From contig JASEVX010000007.1 of the NCBI GenBank assembly GCA_031761405.1, positions 42,053,775 to 42,117,774 of the forward strand: DNA of 64,000 bases, in the 5' to 3' direction. Positions 23,035 through 33,732 of the stretch are shown piece after piece. The stretch's first letter is position 1, and each line of letters opens with the position of its first letter. The translations under genes and the position numbers were made by a program. Source of the DNA: Serripes groenlandicus. Its lineage: Eukaryota; Mollusca; Bivalvia; Cardiida; Cardiidae. Under the pieces are notes generated by a model. That model saw only the letters and a list, made by a program, of their open reading frames with translations, had not been told where the DNA came from and did no database searches.

Positions 23035-23165
23035 CGTCCGTTTATCCATCCGTCCGTTTGTCCGTTACGATTTGCATTAATGGGTCAAAATTTTGTTTCT
23101 GTTTGGCAGATCCATTTCAAAGAAGTCACACTTATACATTGGAATGAGGAGACCGATGCAATATT
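23035..23165 (+). repeat. Interspersed repeat pair, copy 2
   Basis: Preceded by a CATCCGTCCGTT microsatellite (23029-23065), then GATTTGCATTAATGGGTC, TTTGTTTCTGTTTGGCAGAT and CATTTCAAAGAAGTCACAC. Partner of 22600-22725. Confidence 0.6.
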
Positions 23166-24127
23166 TCGAACGCAAATCAGATCTGTTAGTTTAGGTATAA
23201 ACTCATTTTGTTCATATATTTCTTCGGTTATTGTCTCAATAGATGTTTAATGAATCAATATAATACTTCGTGTATAGGAAACTAATACGCTACATATGTG
23301 CAGTGCACAAGAGACATAACTCCAGCATGCTTTCGATAATCTTTGATTTATGAGCATGATTCCAATATACATTGTGGATCTTTAGTGTTTTCTGAACTGG
23401 AAATATTTTAATTAAGGGTCGCTGCTCAGTTTGTTGTCAATCTTTTGTCTTTCGTGATTTATTTTGTTTATACAATATAAGTGTCAAACTTTGATAAATG
23501 AGGTATTGGTTATTTGCAAACTGTGTTGTTTCAAAAACATTTGGTTTGGTTTGTTAAAAAGTCGATGATTTATTGTTTCAACAATATTTGTCCATATTAA
23601 CTATGCCATATATTTTCAACTTACATATGCCCCTATACCATCAGCGCTTTCAGCGCTTTTATTAAAAATGTGTTAATTACTGTGGTCATTCCTACAACTA
23701 ATTATAACCAGTCGGCGGGATAAACCTATTGAACTTTTCAAACTTTATAACAATCCACATCAAGTCAGACACAACATGTTAATGATCAAGTTCAAAGCTT
23801 ATTGGTTTTAATTCATTTTGGCTTCCAGCCCATGGGGATATCATTTTAAATACACTGCTGAATGACAGTTACAAAACAGAAACAATACACACGTATACAT
23901 GTATATTTCCTGCGGAGATAATTAGATATAATTAATGTATTGATAAGTTTACGTTTTACATAAATATCGTCGTTTGAAATTATCTAAACTATTAAAAATA
24001 AGACAAATATAGTAGCATTGTAAAAAGAAGAGAAAAACGCCTACTTGGGCCAATGCCTCATCTGTAACTCGGTTTTATCACTGACAAAGAAGGAACGGTA
24101 GGTGTTATAAGTATGTAAACCGCAGGA
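23166..24127. other. Unassigned stretch
   Basis: No gene or repeat recognised; ATCAGCGCTTTCAGCGCTTTT at 23639 is a local duplication. Confidence 0.35.
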
Positions 24128-24275
24128 AGCTATCGTCGACACGATTTCTACTGTTAGCCCATTGCTGAATGATGAATGATGCTTGTCTCCTTGACTTTTG
24201 TGAAACTTCGGAAAGAATGTTGGCCGGGTCGGGAGTTCGAATTCAAAACCCCTGTATTGACAGCCGGCGTAATTA
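24128..24275 (-). mobile_element. Type B SINE fragment
   Basis: TTAGCCCATTGCTGAATGAT, GAATGATGCTTGTC and GGAAAGAATGTTGGCCGGGT match the head half of type B; the tail half is absent. Confidence 0.58.
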
Positions 24276-25206
24276 GTAGAGAAACATGCATTTATGTAAT
24301 CAGTAATTTAAAAAAAAAGACGGAATCACGGACGTAATGTTGAACACCTTTTGTGAGGTATGATTTATTCCATGCTGATAAAACTCGATATCTCACAGCA
24401 GTCGAACAAATATCATCTGGTTATTACAAATAGCCGTTGTGTCCAAAGGTTAAGTAGGCCTCCGTTTTGTCATGCGGGCAATTGATCAGTGCTAGGAAAA
24501 TCCGATGAAACAAGTGCTTGATAAGACAAATAAAGCGTTCACTAACTACGGCTTACACACGCGTCATTGAACGGCAAGCGTCTGAACAAGATGTTGCCGT
24601 TAATTTAAATATTTTTGTTATATCTATATTCATGAATATTTTCGAGCGATCAACGGGTGTTGCATACATTTGTGTTATACCGATCTCCGTAACAAGCTTA
24701 CTTTGGGTAGGAATTATTATCTTAGAATTCAGTCGAATTGTTGGAAAATTATTCATAAAAAATATGTAAAAGTAATTATTTTAAATGATTAAAGCAGCTG
24801 CTGATTAACATATTTTGTGGACTTATCGACATTCTGTTTCCAGTTTGTGTTCTGTCGAGCAACACAGATCCTTTTTATTGGCTATCGAATGATGGCAAAG
24901 TTTTACATTATAAATGAAATGTGAGTGTAAGATAAAAGAGACTGCGGAATAAAAAATAAATATATATATATTTCTGCGAATTTCACTTGAACACAGTCGT
25001 CTCGATAAAGGAGAGAAACACGTGGATTTATTCGATGAAATTATAATTTATTTTGCTTTGGGAATATACCAGCCACACTAAGGGAACGATTCACAAAAAA
25101 AAGTTTTCAATTACAAATTGATCTCATATTTGATACAATTACAAGTATAACAAAAAACTACGTGTTATTTTCTTTCCACAATTACAAAGAAAAGTCAAAT
25201 TGAAGC
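24276..25206. other. Upstream region of the GPCR exon
   Basis: AT-rich, including an (AT)n patch at about 24959-24970 that could hold a TATA-like element. No upstream exon or clear promoter can be assigned. An 83-residue open frame at 24518-24769 shows no recognisable domain. Confidence 0.35.
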
Positions 25207-25600
25207 ATGGAATCACAAGCATTGGCGCAAAGTTCCAATCTGAACTCCACGGACGGTTCCGATATGGCGGATGGGAATTTCAGTGACTATAGTTACTATT
25301 ACGACTATTCCACGATGAACTACCCGGGTGAAATAAAACACGTGAGTTTATGGGAGATGAGTGTAAAGATAGTGTTATATAGTGTAATCGTTGTGGGGGC
25401 GCTCGTTGGTAACTTGCTGATCGTCATCGTCGTGTTGAGGAGTAAGAAGATGCGTTCGACCACCAACTTTTTCATCGTGAACCTCGCCATAGCGGACATA
25501 CTGGTGACGATGTGCTGCACGTGGGTGCATCTTGTGAACAATCTAACGGAAGGATGGGTGCTCGGGGAATTCTTCTGTAAACTCAACAGCTTTGCACAAG
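25207..25600 (+). CDS. Class A neuropeptide-type GPCR, first coding exon (partial gene)
   Basis: Encodes the first 131 residues of a seven-transmembrane receptor acting at the plasma membrane. The start ATG has purine context (AAGCATGG). Residues 1-53 are an extracellular tail with N-glycosylation sequons at N13 and N24 and an acidic, tyrosine-rich patch (28-34) that could be sulfated. TM1 spans about 55-77 with the GN motif (N69 = N1.50). TM2 spans about 88-110 with NLAIAD (D97 = D2.50). Loop 1 has the conserved tryptophan (W117), and C124 is the TM3 disulfide cysteine. Reading then meets AAG|GTATGT, a strong splice donor at 25600/25601, splitting a glycine codon in phase 1; the open frame beyond it is intron. 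RSTTNFFIVNLAIAD and the CK-x5-QG end recall NPFF, SIFamide and QRFP receptors. That subfamily is a judgement from memory. TM3-7 exons were not found downstream. Confidence 0.88.
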
Positions 25601-25817
25601 GTATGTTGGACTATCGTTCACATTGTTCCCATGAGTGGAACACTATAAAAACCACCCTTTGACCATATTTTGAGTTATTAATCTTGCCCTCATGGGACGA
25701 TATGCAGAAATCTAGACATGGTGCGTATTTCATGCTATGTAATAAGTATTTCAAATTCCAACCCCATGTTGTGGGTATTCAAAAGAAATTCCCCCTTTTG
25801 GGAAAGTCTAATGTTTA

Positions 25818-25970
25818 GACATTTCCTATAAACAGACGCATTTTGAGACGGCTTTTCAAAAACATTGTGTGACGAGCGATTTTTCCTCTTGTCACAATGG
25901 AGATTTTCCATTAGTGTATTATAGAAGACAAAGTTGTCTGTTGTTCATTTTTGTATATGTGAAATGGTTG
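25818..25970 (+). mobile_element. MITE-1, decayed copy
   Basis: ATTTCCTATAAACAGACGCA, AAAAACATTGTGTGACGAG, CTCTTGTCACAATGG and TATGTGAAATGG survive. It sits in the GPCR intron. Confidence 0.5.
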
Positions 25971-25996
25971 ATGCTGCCAAAGTTGACTGTCTTTAA

Positions 25997-26218
25997 CCCT
26001 TTCCCTCATATAGACGCTTTCTGACGCCTCTGCAGCAGACGGCTTTTTGAAAACATAGTGACAAAAGAAGAAATTGCACAAAATGTGCAATTTCTCCTTT
26101 TGCCACAATGTTTTCCACTTTTTGGCATAGGTTATCCATTCAATTATGGATATTTTCTATGTTTTGACAAAATACGTTCAAAGTCGTCTGCTGCAGAATT
26201 GTCGTATGAGGGAAAGGG
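25997..26218 (+). mobile_element. MITE-1, young full-length copy
   Basis: 222 bp between TTAA motifs (25993-25996, 26219-26222). Starts CCCTTTCCCTCATATAGACG and ends CGTATGAGGGAAAGGG. The hairpin is GCACAAAATGTGC, and CTGCAGCAGACGG pairs with GTCGTCTGCTGCAG. A good reference copy for the young subfamily, inserted in the presumed GPCR intron. Confidence 0.88.
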
Positions 26219-26439
26219 TTAAGACCAAAAGTCGTTTGAAGTGGATCATATCTATCTAAAATGGCCGAAATACCTCATTTGCTAGAAAATGCTTTACCCG
26301 CATTTCAACCGAACATTGTTTTCTCAATCAAATTGAGTTTTAAATAATAGATCGAATAATACACTTTTAATAAGATTATTTTTATTTAATTGGCGAAGTG
26401 TTTATGATGACAAAGCTGACTGTCCCTTAGACCCCCAAA

Positions 26440-27122
26440 TCACTAAACGTGTATCATATCGTTCTACAATAGTCACATGTACAATATGGTCGGCTTGCCT
26501 ACATCGTCTGCCATGCATTCCGTCATAACATAGGATTAATGATTATCAAATTCGTATGTTTAATATAACGATGCATCCATTAAGAAGAAATAATATAAGC
26601 ATATTTTGTTTGTTGTCTAATCCATTAATGTTTTTGTCTGTAATTTGGCCTATATTAACTTGTAACTTGCCTTAACTTTTTCCCACGTAGAGACGCATTT
26701 TTACTCCGCTGCAGAAGGCATTTTTTAGACATTATGGTGAAATGAGAAGTTTTTTTCAAAAATCGTCTGCTGTGTTGTACGTGGGGACGCGTTTTTAAAA
26801 CTGAAATAACTATGGAGCCAATTTTGACGCCCCTGTAGAAGACGTTTTTTTTTAAAGAAAATTCTTGCAAAAATAGAAGCTGCTTATAATGTGTTATTTC
26901 TCCTTTTGTCACAATGCTTTCAACTCTATTCAATAAACATACCGTCATTTGAAAAGATGTTTTCGATGTCGTCTGCTGTTGATTTGTTGTATATGGGAAA
27001 TAGCTAACTGAAAGCAATGCGTTTACCCCCAAAGTAACGGGGGTGTCCGACGAGGGCTTCCCTGGAGGTCTGCTCGTATCATGCAATGTGTCGGGCCGTC
27101 AACTGTCGATTCTGGACACCAT
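26440..27122 (+). repeat. Segmental duplication, arm 1
   Basis: Collinear with 28042-28640: GTCACATGTACAATATGG, GCCTGCCTA/GCTTGCCTAC, GTCTGTAATTTGG...ATTAACTTG, then AACTGAAA, TTTACCCCCAAAGTAACG, GATGTCCGAC-like and CAACTGTCGATT. This arm carries a MITE-1 insertion that the other lacks. Confidence 0.7.
26676..27003 (+). mobile_element. MITE-1, older composite copy
   Basis: Lies between TTAA (26672-26675) and CTAA (27004-27007). It contains two left-type pieces (CTTTTTCCCACGTAG at 26676; GACGCCCCTGTAGAAGACG near 26827) and one right end (ATATGGGAAATAG). Probably an old element rearranged or inserted into another. The paralogous site near 28515-28530 lacks it. Confidence 0.65.
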
Positions 27123-27622
27123 ATGAGCTGTTCCACGAGAAAACCATCATTGTGAACTCGGCGTAGTGTATCGACCTATATCACACTGCGCGAGCCGCGC
27201 AGGCTAATCCGGCCCGACACATTCCGTCTCAGGGGGATAGAGAAATAGAGTAATGATTCCTGAAACAGAAAATCCACAGCAGGCGAAAAGTGTCTGTACG
27301 GTTAGCCTGCGCGGCATGCTTAGGCTGATCCGGGTCGATACTTTACGCAGAGTCCACAATGTTTGTTTTCTCGTTGAACGGTTCATATCAATATATCTGC
27401 GTAATGTATCGACCAGATCAGCCTGCGCTATCCGCGCAGACTGATCCGGCCGACACATTCCGTCTAAGGGAAGATAGATAGAGTAGTGATTCCTGAAACA
27501 GAAAATCCACAGGAGGCGAAAAGTGTATATCCGGGTTGGCCTGCGTGGCATGCTTAGGCTGATCCGGGTCGATACTTTACGCAGAGTCCACAATGTTGTT
27601 TTACTCGTGGGACGACTCATAT
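27122..27622 (+). repeat. Palindromic repeat R, two tandem copies
   Basis: Copy 1 (27122-27393) starts ATGAGCTGTTCCACGAGAAA and ends TTGAACGGTTCAT; copy 2 (27394-27622) lacks its left end and finishes GTGGGACGACTCAT. Both hold GTATCGACC, ACATTCCGTCT, TGAAACAGAAAATCCACAG, GATCCGGGTCGATACTTTAC and GCAGAGTCCACAATGTT. The two halves are imperfect inverted repeats (TGAGC-GTTCC ends, GTATCGACC inside). Other copies: 31641, 36976, 39958, 61345. Confidence 0.75.
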
Positions 27623-27834
27623 GGAACACACGACTTACGAAAACATTTTCTTGAAAATACCGTAGCCGAATGGCGTCTGGACAATTAGTTTGCAATCCTA
27701 TTGGACCGGTATTAAGTTTTATATAACAGATTGAATCATAAATTTTCCTTTTTAGTTTAATTTATTTTTTTATGAGTGGTCTTTTTGCTGCCAAGACCGA
27801 ATATCGCAAGAGGCGGGTCAAATATAGATGTATA

Positions 27835-28030
27835 TAAGTCACTGTGACGAGCGTAATTCGTCTTCCACCAAAGAGCTAAGAGTCTATTTAGAAAGGCGAC
27901 CAGTTATTTTGACTTCTGTTGTGTGGGAGAACTGGTGTTGGAAAGCAAGGCGATTCATGAGTATGTGAACTGGCCGCCGTGATATGTCCGCAAAATTGAT
28001 AAAAATGGCATTAAACCCCAAATCAATCAA
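27835..28030 (+). mobile_element. Type B SINE, body and tail
   Basis: GTGACGAGCGTAATTCGTCT, TCCACCAAAGAGCTAAGAGT, GAACTGGCCGCCGTGATATG, ATGGCATTAAACCCC and AATCAATCAATAC. The tRNA-like head is missing. Confidence 0.68.
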
Positions 28031-28041
28031 TACATCAATCA

Positions 28042-28640
28042 TAGTTTATGAATACCTACACTGTTCACATGTACACTATATGTTAGGCCTGCCTATGTCG
28101 TCGACACCATGGGCTTGGATTCCATTATAACATGATCACAGTTTAAACGGCTAGTGTAAACTCATAACATTATCCTAACGATTCAAAACTTTGTACACAA
28201 AATCGGGAAATCTTTATAAATGTATCCATCAAGGGGATGAATTACAAGTAAAAAGAGTATAGTTTGCTTGTCTCCTATAATCCCTGTTTGATTGTGTCTG
28301 TAACTGTTACTACATTAACTTGCTTTAACTGTTTCTAGTTTCTACATTAACTTGCTTTAACTGTTTCTAGTTTCTACATTAACTTGCTTTAACTGTTTCT
28401 AGTTTCTACATTAACACTTGCTTTAACTGTTTCTAGTTTCTACATTAACACTTGTTTTAACTGTTTCTAGTTACTACATTAACTTGCTTTAACTGTTTCT
28501 AGTTTCTACATTAACTTGCTTTAACTGAAATGAATATATTTACCCCAAAAGTAACGTTGATGTCCGACCATGGCTTTCGTTGAGCTTTGCTCGATTCGTG
28601 AAATGTGTCTGACATTTAACTGTCGATTGTGCAACATATG
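28042..28640 (+). repeat. Segmental duplication, arm 2
   Basis: Partner of 26440-27122, without its MITE-1. At the corresponding site a short tandem array has expanded (28307-28530). The right block TTTACCCCAAAAGTAACG...CAACTGTCGATT-like follows immediately. Confidence 0.7.
28307..28530 (+). repeat. 32-34 bp tandem array, seven copies
   Basis: CTACATTAACTTGCTTTAAC starts at 28310, 28342, 28374, 28406, 28440, 28474 and 28506. Two units carry an extra CA after TTAA. Nearly identical units suggest recent expansion. Confidence 0.9.
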
Positions 28641-28659
28641 ACATTCGAAAACATTGGTG

Positions 28660-28735
28660 TAAAAGTAAACAATACCCGTTTTAACCCTAATGTCACGGGA
28701 TCGAATCCCGTGATGAGCGGGTTCTGCCTGTGTGA
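28660..28735 (+). repeat. tRNA-like SINE head scrap
   Basis: A box B-like GGGATCGAATCCC flanked by TCAC/GTGA resembles the head at 48095-48190 (GGTTTGAATCCCGCAATGAT). No box A or tail is clear. Confidence 0.35.
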
Positions 28736-28776
28736 TTTTTTCAAGACAATAGCGCGAATACTGGTTAAGTCTTTAA

Positions 28777-28998
28777 CCCTTTCCCCCATACGACAATTCT
28801 GCAGCAGACGACTTTGAACGTATTTTGTCAAAACAATGAAAATCTCCATAATTGAATGGATAACCTATGACAAAAAGTGGAAAACATTGTGGCAAAAGGA
28901 GAAATTGCACGTTTTGTGCAATTTCTTCTTTTGTCACTATGTTTTCAAAAAGCCGTCTGCTGCAGAGGCGTCAGAAAGCGTCTATATGAGGGAAAGGG
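28777..28998 (-). mobile_element. MITE-1, young full-length copy
   Basis: 222 bp between TTAA at 28773-28776 and 28999-29002. Starts CCCTTTCCCCCATACGACA and ends TATATGAGGGAAAGGG. Near-identical, inverted, to 25997-26218; hairpin GCACGTTTTGTGC. A chance open frame crosses it. Confidence 0.88.
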
Positions 28999-29375
28999 TT
29001 AAGAAGCCGGCATACATATGTATGTGTAAGCTGAAACCTTGTTTCGAAATAAATAAGTTCAAACCAAGTAAAGATGAGAAATGTGAAGGTGCGAGTAAGA
29101 TTTTAGGATGGCAAAGCTTTTCTGAATCTTCATCTTTCCATATTTTGACCTTTTAAACCTGGTTTCGTGCACCGCTGATACACTTAACGGGGATAAATTA
29201 AAATAGCATTACATTGACTGATGGTGTCCGAGTAAAAAAGTCCGGTATTACAGATACAATGACCGTGATATAACATAATTACTGTTGCAAGCTACATGAA
29301 ACACCAATCAAAGAAAGCAACGTTTAAACATCGATTCTCGAGTTCATGATTCACGTATATTTTACATCAGCAATA

Positions 29376-29568
29376 CCCTTTTACGCTTTTTGACGCCGCA
29401 GCAGCAGACGATGTTTGAAAACATTGTGACAAAAGGATAAATTGAAAATGATGAGCAATGTCTCCCTTTGTCAAAAGGTTTTCAATGATGATACTTTCAT
29501 TTATAGGGATAGTTCACGTTTTTGCCGAGATGTTGCAGATTTATGGTATTTATGGTATGTGGGAAAGG
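29376..29568 (+). mobile_element. MITE-1, older copy
   Basis: CCCTTTTACGCTTTTTGACG, GCAGCAGCAGACGATG, TTTGAAAACATTGTGAC, GATGAGCAATGTCTCC and TATGTGGGAAAGGG before TTAA. The left end is shortened. Confidence 0.68.
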
Positions 29569-29655
29569 GTTAAAAAGCGTCATGTCATACGAAAACCGAC
29601 ATTCGGATAGTTTGCAAGTAATTATCATTAAGTTCAATTTAGATAATTAGATTAA

Positions 29656-31180
29656 CCTGTTCCGCCATATAACAGAACACATCTGCAGTAGACGCTTTTT
29701 GTAATGTATGATTGAACGTCAAAAGTTGGGACTCACGACTGTAACAGAATGACGTCCGGTTTGACGTTGTAAAACATTGAACGCAGTTTTCATTAAATCC
29801 GTACAATGCATATGGTCTAGGAAAGACCGGATTTAAATGTTTTTAACGCGCGAGTTTTCTCCATTCTATGTTTGAAGTCATTGTGTGTATGTGTATGTGA
29901 TTCTTGCGCCTTTCTTGCGTTAAATTTTCTTACATTTTCTCTCTGACGTATACGCTTGTTTTCTATTTTGTTTAGTTTGTCCCTGGACGCGATTCTCTGA
30001 TTACTTTTGTTCGTACCCTCCTTGCTTTCTGACAGCTGTTTCCGTTGTTTATTATTTTGAATTGCAAAATCATATTTTTTATTCGATTGGGAGGTTTTTA
30101 GATCGTTTTAACCAGCGGTAATACTCAAAGGTACCCTTTGGCGGCGTCCCTATAAAAAGTACACGTAATAAACGTTAAAAAACGCTCAAAGGGGACAAAA
30201 TGTCAGTTATGACAAAATTATGATATTTCATTCAATATCAACACATTAATTAAACCCGTTGAAATTTAAAAACAATGTTCTAGACGTATGTTGAAAATAA
30301 ACTCAAAATGGTAAAATGAAATACACAGTTTTAATTATTTGTGTTTAATTCTTAACGCTATCAGTATAAATGATGTTTTTTGGTGAAAGGGGACATTTTA
30401 TCAGTGAAAATAACCTGAATAAAAATAACGGTTTTTGATGCTAGAATACGCTAAAATTTTATTTACAGAAATTCTGGTTCAGACGTATTTTCCATGCAAA
30501 GTGTTGTAGTATTTTGCTTAAATAGCAAGCCTCATTTTTAATTTATAAAAATTAGTATGATAAAATACACCCTTTTTTAAGCTGAATTACACAATTTTGT
30601 TTTTTCCTTAACGATATCCATCTTCTTGGAGGTCTTGTTTATTGCCGTCAAAATTACGATATTTTCTTTAATACGTATACGACGTCGGTTGATAAATTTT
30701 CTTGCGATTTTCTTAAAAAATGTAATTTTAAGAATATGTTTCGTATACTTAGTTGGAACATTTTGTTACAAATTACAACGTCATTTTTAAGCGCATTCCG
30801 TGCAAACTATCTTTTTATAAATAAACTCGTTTACCAAAGATAATAATAAAGGTCATGCAACCGAAGTATATTTTATTTCCTTTGTAATCATACCAAAATC
30901 ATACATGCAGCTGTAAAAATGGCGAAGATATTGAAGATTAATGGTCAACGTGTGACAAAATCTTGCGTGAGCCCCAACTTTTGACGTTCAATCTAAATAT
31001 GTCCTAAAATATGGGAAACAAATTACATATTAAAGTTTGATAATTGAAAAGATTTTGAAATGTTTTGGCAAAAAAGGAGAAATTTCTCATGATGAGTAAT
31101 TTATCAATTTGCCAAAAATGTTTCGAAAAAAAATCAGCTGTTGTATATGCGTCAAAAAGCGTCTAACGGTATGAAAGGGG
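29656..31180 (-). mobile_element. MITE-1, older copy split by a 1.3 kb element
   Basis: The left part follows TTAA (29652-29655): CCTGTTCCGCCATATAACAG, CATCTGCAGTAGACGC. The right part (30994-31180) resumes with TAAAGTTTGATAATTGAAAA, GGAGAAATTTCTCATGATGA, TCAGCTGTTGTATATGCGTC and ends TATGAAAGGGG-TAAG. Confidence 0.65.
29710..30993. mobile_element. 1284 bp terminal-inverted-repeat element, non-autonomous
   Basis: The left end (29710-29737) GATTGAACGTCAAAAGTTGG then GACTCACG is mirrored by the right end (30965-30993) CGTGAGCCCCAACTTTTGAC then GTTCAATC, with about one mismatch in 28. The interior is AT-rich (about 1.2 kb) with no long open frame. A target duplication is not clear (TAATGTAT left, TAAATATG right), so the superfamily cannot be assigned. 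Confidence 0.72.
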
Positions 31181-31239
31181 TAAGCATGTTTATTTAAAAA
31201 CTATTTTGAAGCAAGTTCTTCGATGTCTGCTTCTAGGAA

Positions 31240-31360
31240 GCTCAACCACTAAACGCGCCGCGAGTGTGAAGAGGACACACATTGTTATGCAGCTGTGTCT
31301 GGGATCGAACTTGGGTCCATTGGATCACGAGATCGACTTTCTACCTCTCATCCATTCTCT
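31240..31360 (-). repeat. Possible SINE head
   Basis: On the minus strand CAAGTTCGATCCCAG resembles box B and GATGAGAGGTAGAAAGTCG weakly resembles box A. The remainder is not recognised. Confidence 0.3.
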
Positions 31361-31640
31361 TCCGTTTAATTAACTGCGCAGTCAGTTTGGTTTAAACAAT
31401 GCGTTGCCAAAATATTTCCGAAATACTTTTCAATTAATAAACATGTTTTTAAGCATCAATAGCAGCTTATAAATAACGACTATCATAATTTACATCTATA
31501 GCAATTTCGGTAACAAGAACCTTTATTGTTATGCTTTTATTCCATTATATATCAACTAAGGTAGCACAGTTAAATTAAATATGTTTACATATATATTTAT
31601 TGGCGATTCCTTAATGCTGCGAAGACCCTTAGAACATATA

Positions 31641-31909
31641 TGAGCTTTTCCACTAGAAAACCGTCATTATGGACACTGCGTAATGTATCGACCAAGATTA
31701 GCCTGCGCAGTCTGCGCAGGCTAATTTAAGCCGACCCATTCCATCTCAGGGGGATAGAGGTATAGTGTAAGGATTTTTTAAACATAAAATCCACAGGAGG
31801 CGAAAAGTGGCTATCCGGATTAGTCTGTGCGGCATGGTTAGGCTGATCCGTGTCGAAACTTTACTTTACGCAGAGTCCACAATGTTGGTTTTCTCGCGGA
31901 ACGGCTCAA
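31641..31909 (+). repeat. Palindromic repeat R
   Basis: Starts TGAGCTTTTCCACTAGAAAA and ends CTCGCGGAACGGCTCA. It includes a 27-base palindrome (31698-31724) whose arm is TTAGCCTGCGCAG around a single T, then ATTCCATCTCAGGGGGATAG and AAAATCCACAGGAGGCG. Confidence 0.75.
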
Positions 31910-32767
31910 TTATCTAAGTTCAATGATCATAACTCCCCACAAGAAGCCTAGGAGATGCTTATTCGGCTAAATAACGATCTGAGCAGTTTCTGACCTGGAA
32001 CAATCTGATCATTATCCATAAAGTTACAAAGGCTGTAGAGATGCAGGACAACCTGATCATTATCCACAAAGTCACAAAGGCTGTAGAGATGCAGGACAAT
32101 CTGACTCATCACTTGTCGCAAAGTTACGATGATCGAGTTCGCATGACCTAAACAATTCACAATAGGTGTTAGTTCCAGAGACTTACATTAAAAAGCACTA
32201 AAACCCATCACATAATTACTAGAAGTAACGTCATTTTTCACTTTGAAGCGTAGACTTAAATACACTTTAAATCAACTTGACAAAGTACTTGTTGACACTA
32301 TGTATGTACTTGCTTTAGAAACATAGTTGTATTGACTGTCTCGCGAGATTTAGTCTAAAAGCTAAATACGCTTAAAGTACCTTAGAAAAGATGATCAATG
32401 TAATTGTATTAGCAGACCATTATATTTCAGTATAGACACTTATTCATTACATACATGTATACATATGATTACGTTATTTGGAAAAAGAACTTTAGTATAG
32501 TGAACTTTCGTGATCATAGTAGATTCAGATATATGTCTACGCTATCACACAATACTTACATAACCTTGTTAGTAGCTTCTGTCGACTTGTATAGATTCGG
32601 ATGAGATGGAGCAGATGTACATGCTGATCGGAACCAACATTCTTCTGAAATGCCAACGTGTACCTCTGTTCCAATCGACAGTATTATGAATACATAGCAA
32701 TCTGAAGTTATGCATATGTAATTGATATACTTCCTTGTAGTCTTACCAGGTTTATTAGTGTTCATGT
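31910..32767. other. Mostly unassigned, with a 48 bp duplication
   Basis: CTGATCATTATCCATAAAGT at 32005 repeats at 32053 with GCTGTAGAGATGCAGGACAA after each (32001-32100, two copies). No gene seen. Confidence 0.45.
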
Positions 32768-32930
32768 CAGTTCCGCGTCCGCCCCGGGTACGGGAGGTCG
32801 CGGGGTCGATCCCGGCCGGGTCATACGAAATACTTTAAAAAATGGTAGTTATGGCCGCCCTCCTTGGCGCTCAGGGTGGCTGGTGTTAGAATTACAACTG
32901 ACTGGCTGGTGTTAACTAAAAAACTAAAAT
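32768..32930 (+). mobile_element. Type A SINE, 3' truncated
   Basis: GTCCGCCCCGGGTACGGGAG, CGCGGGGTCGATCCC (box B), GGGTCATACGAAATACTTTA, ATGGTAGTTATGGCCGCCCT and ACTGACTGGCTGGTGT. It stops before the GGACCAGTAG block and tail. Confidence 0.72.
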
Positions 32931-33459
32931 GTTTCTTTCGTGTCAAATGTCCATCTATAGAGGCTCTCCGACAATCAGATGTCTGATTATTCTGATTACA
33001 TTGGGTAAAGAACCTTTTCAGATTTAAAGGAGAAAAATATAAAAAAAAATGTCTTTGAAATTCTTCAAAACAGCAAGACAATAATTCACCGCGCTCTGTT
33101 AAAATCAAAAGACATTTACGACCAGTGTAGATCCACATCAGTCATCTGATTTGACTTTGCACTGTTCGATAAATAGCCATAGACTGTATGTACAATAAAT
33201 TTATGTAAAGCATTATCCATTTGGATCCTTAGAATGGAACCTGTAAGCTGGTCTTTTCCACGTGTGTACTTGTGACGTTAACTCAGCTGGAAAACATTTT
33301 GAAAATTGCATATGTAAATAAACATTTGGAAAGACAAATGTGTTGATCTAATGTCATACGATGGATATCTTTGATAGAAATATCCCAGTAAACTCTCGCC
33401 ATCATACAATTCATTTCAAAGAGACGACTTTGAAAACACATCGACAAAATCTGTATTAG

Positions 33460-33681
33460 CCGTTTCCCACATAAAACAAATCTACAGCAGGCGACTTTGA
33501 AAACTTGTTGACATAAACTTGAAAAATCTCAATGTATCATAGTTTTACAATTAAATAGAGTTGTAAACAATGTGGAAAAAAGGAGAAAATTATTGTTTTG
33601 AGCAATTTCTTCTTTTGTCACAATGTTTTCAAACGTCGTCTGCTGCTATTGCGTCAAAATGCGTCTACAAGTGGGAAGGGG
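33460..33681 (-). mobile_element. MITE-1, older full-length copy
   Basis: CGTTTCCCACATAAAACAAA, CTACAGCAGGCGACTTTG, TTTGTCACAATGTTTTC, GTCGTCTGCTGC and AAGTGGGAAGGG-GCTAA. A separate scrap (GAGACGACTTTGAAAACAC) lies just upstream at about 33421-33440. Confidence 0.68.
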
Positions 33682-33732
33682 CTAAAGAAAGGCGTAACTA
33701 TCGAATAGTGTCAAAAGGAAAACTTACTCGTA

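Noticed and set aside
24518..24769. 83-residue open frame upstream of the GPCR exon
   Set aside because: Overlapped by an antisense frame of equal length; no domain or splice evidence.
27204..27695. 163-residue minus-strand open frame
   Set aside because: It lies in two tandem copies of palindromic repeat R; the translation repeats itself (LWTLRKVSTRISLSMPRR twice).
28307..28530. CRISPR-like short repeats
   Set aside because: Repeats are back to back at 32-34 bp with no spacers.
28836..29156. 106-residue open frame with MITE-like start
   Set aside because: Most of it is a young MITE-1; identical-looking frames occur in other copies (e.g. minus strand at 25911-26108).
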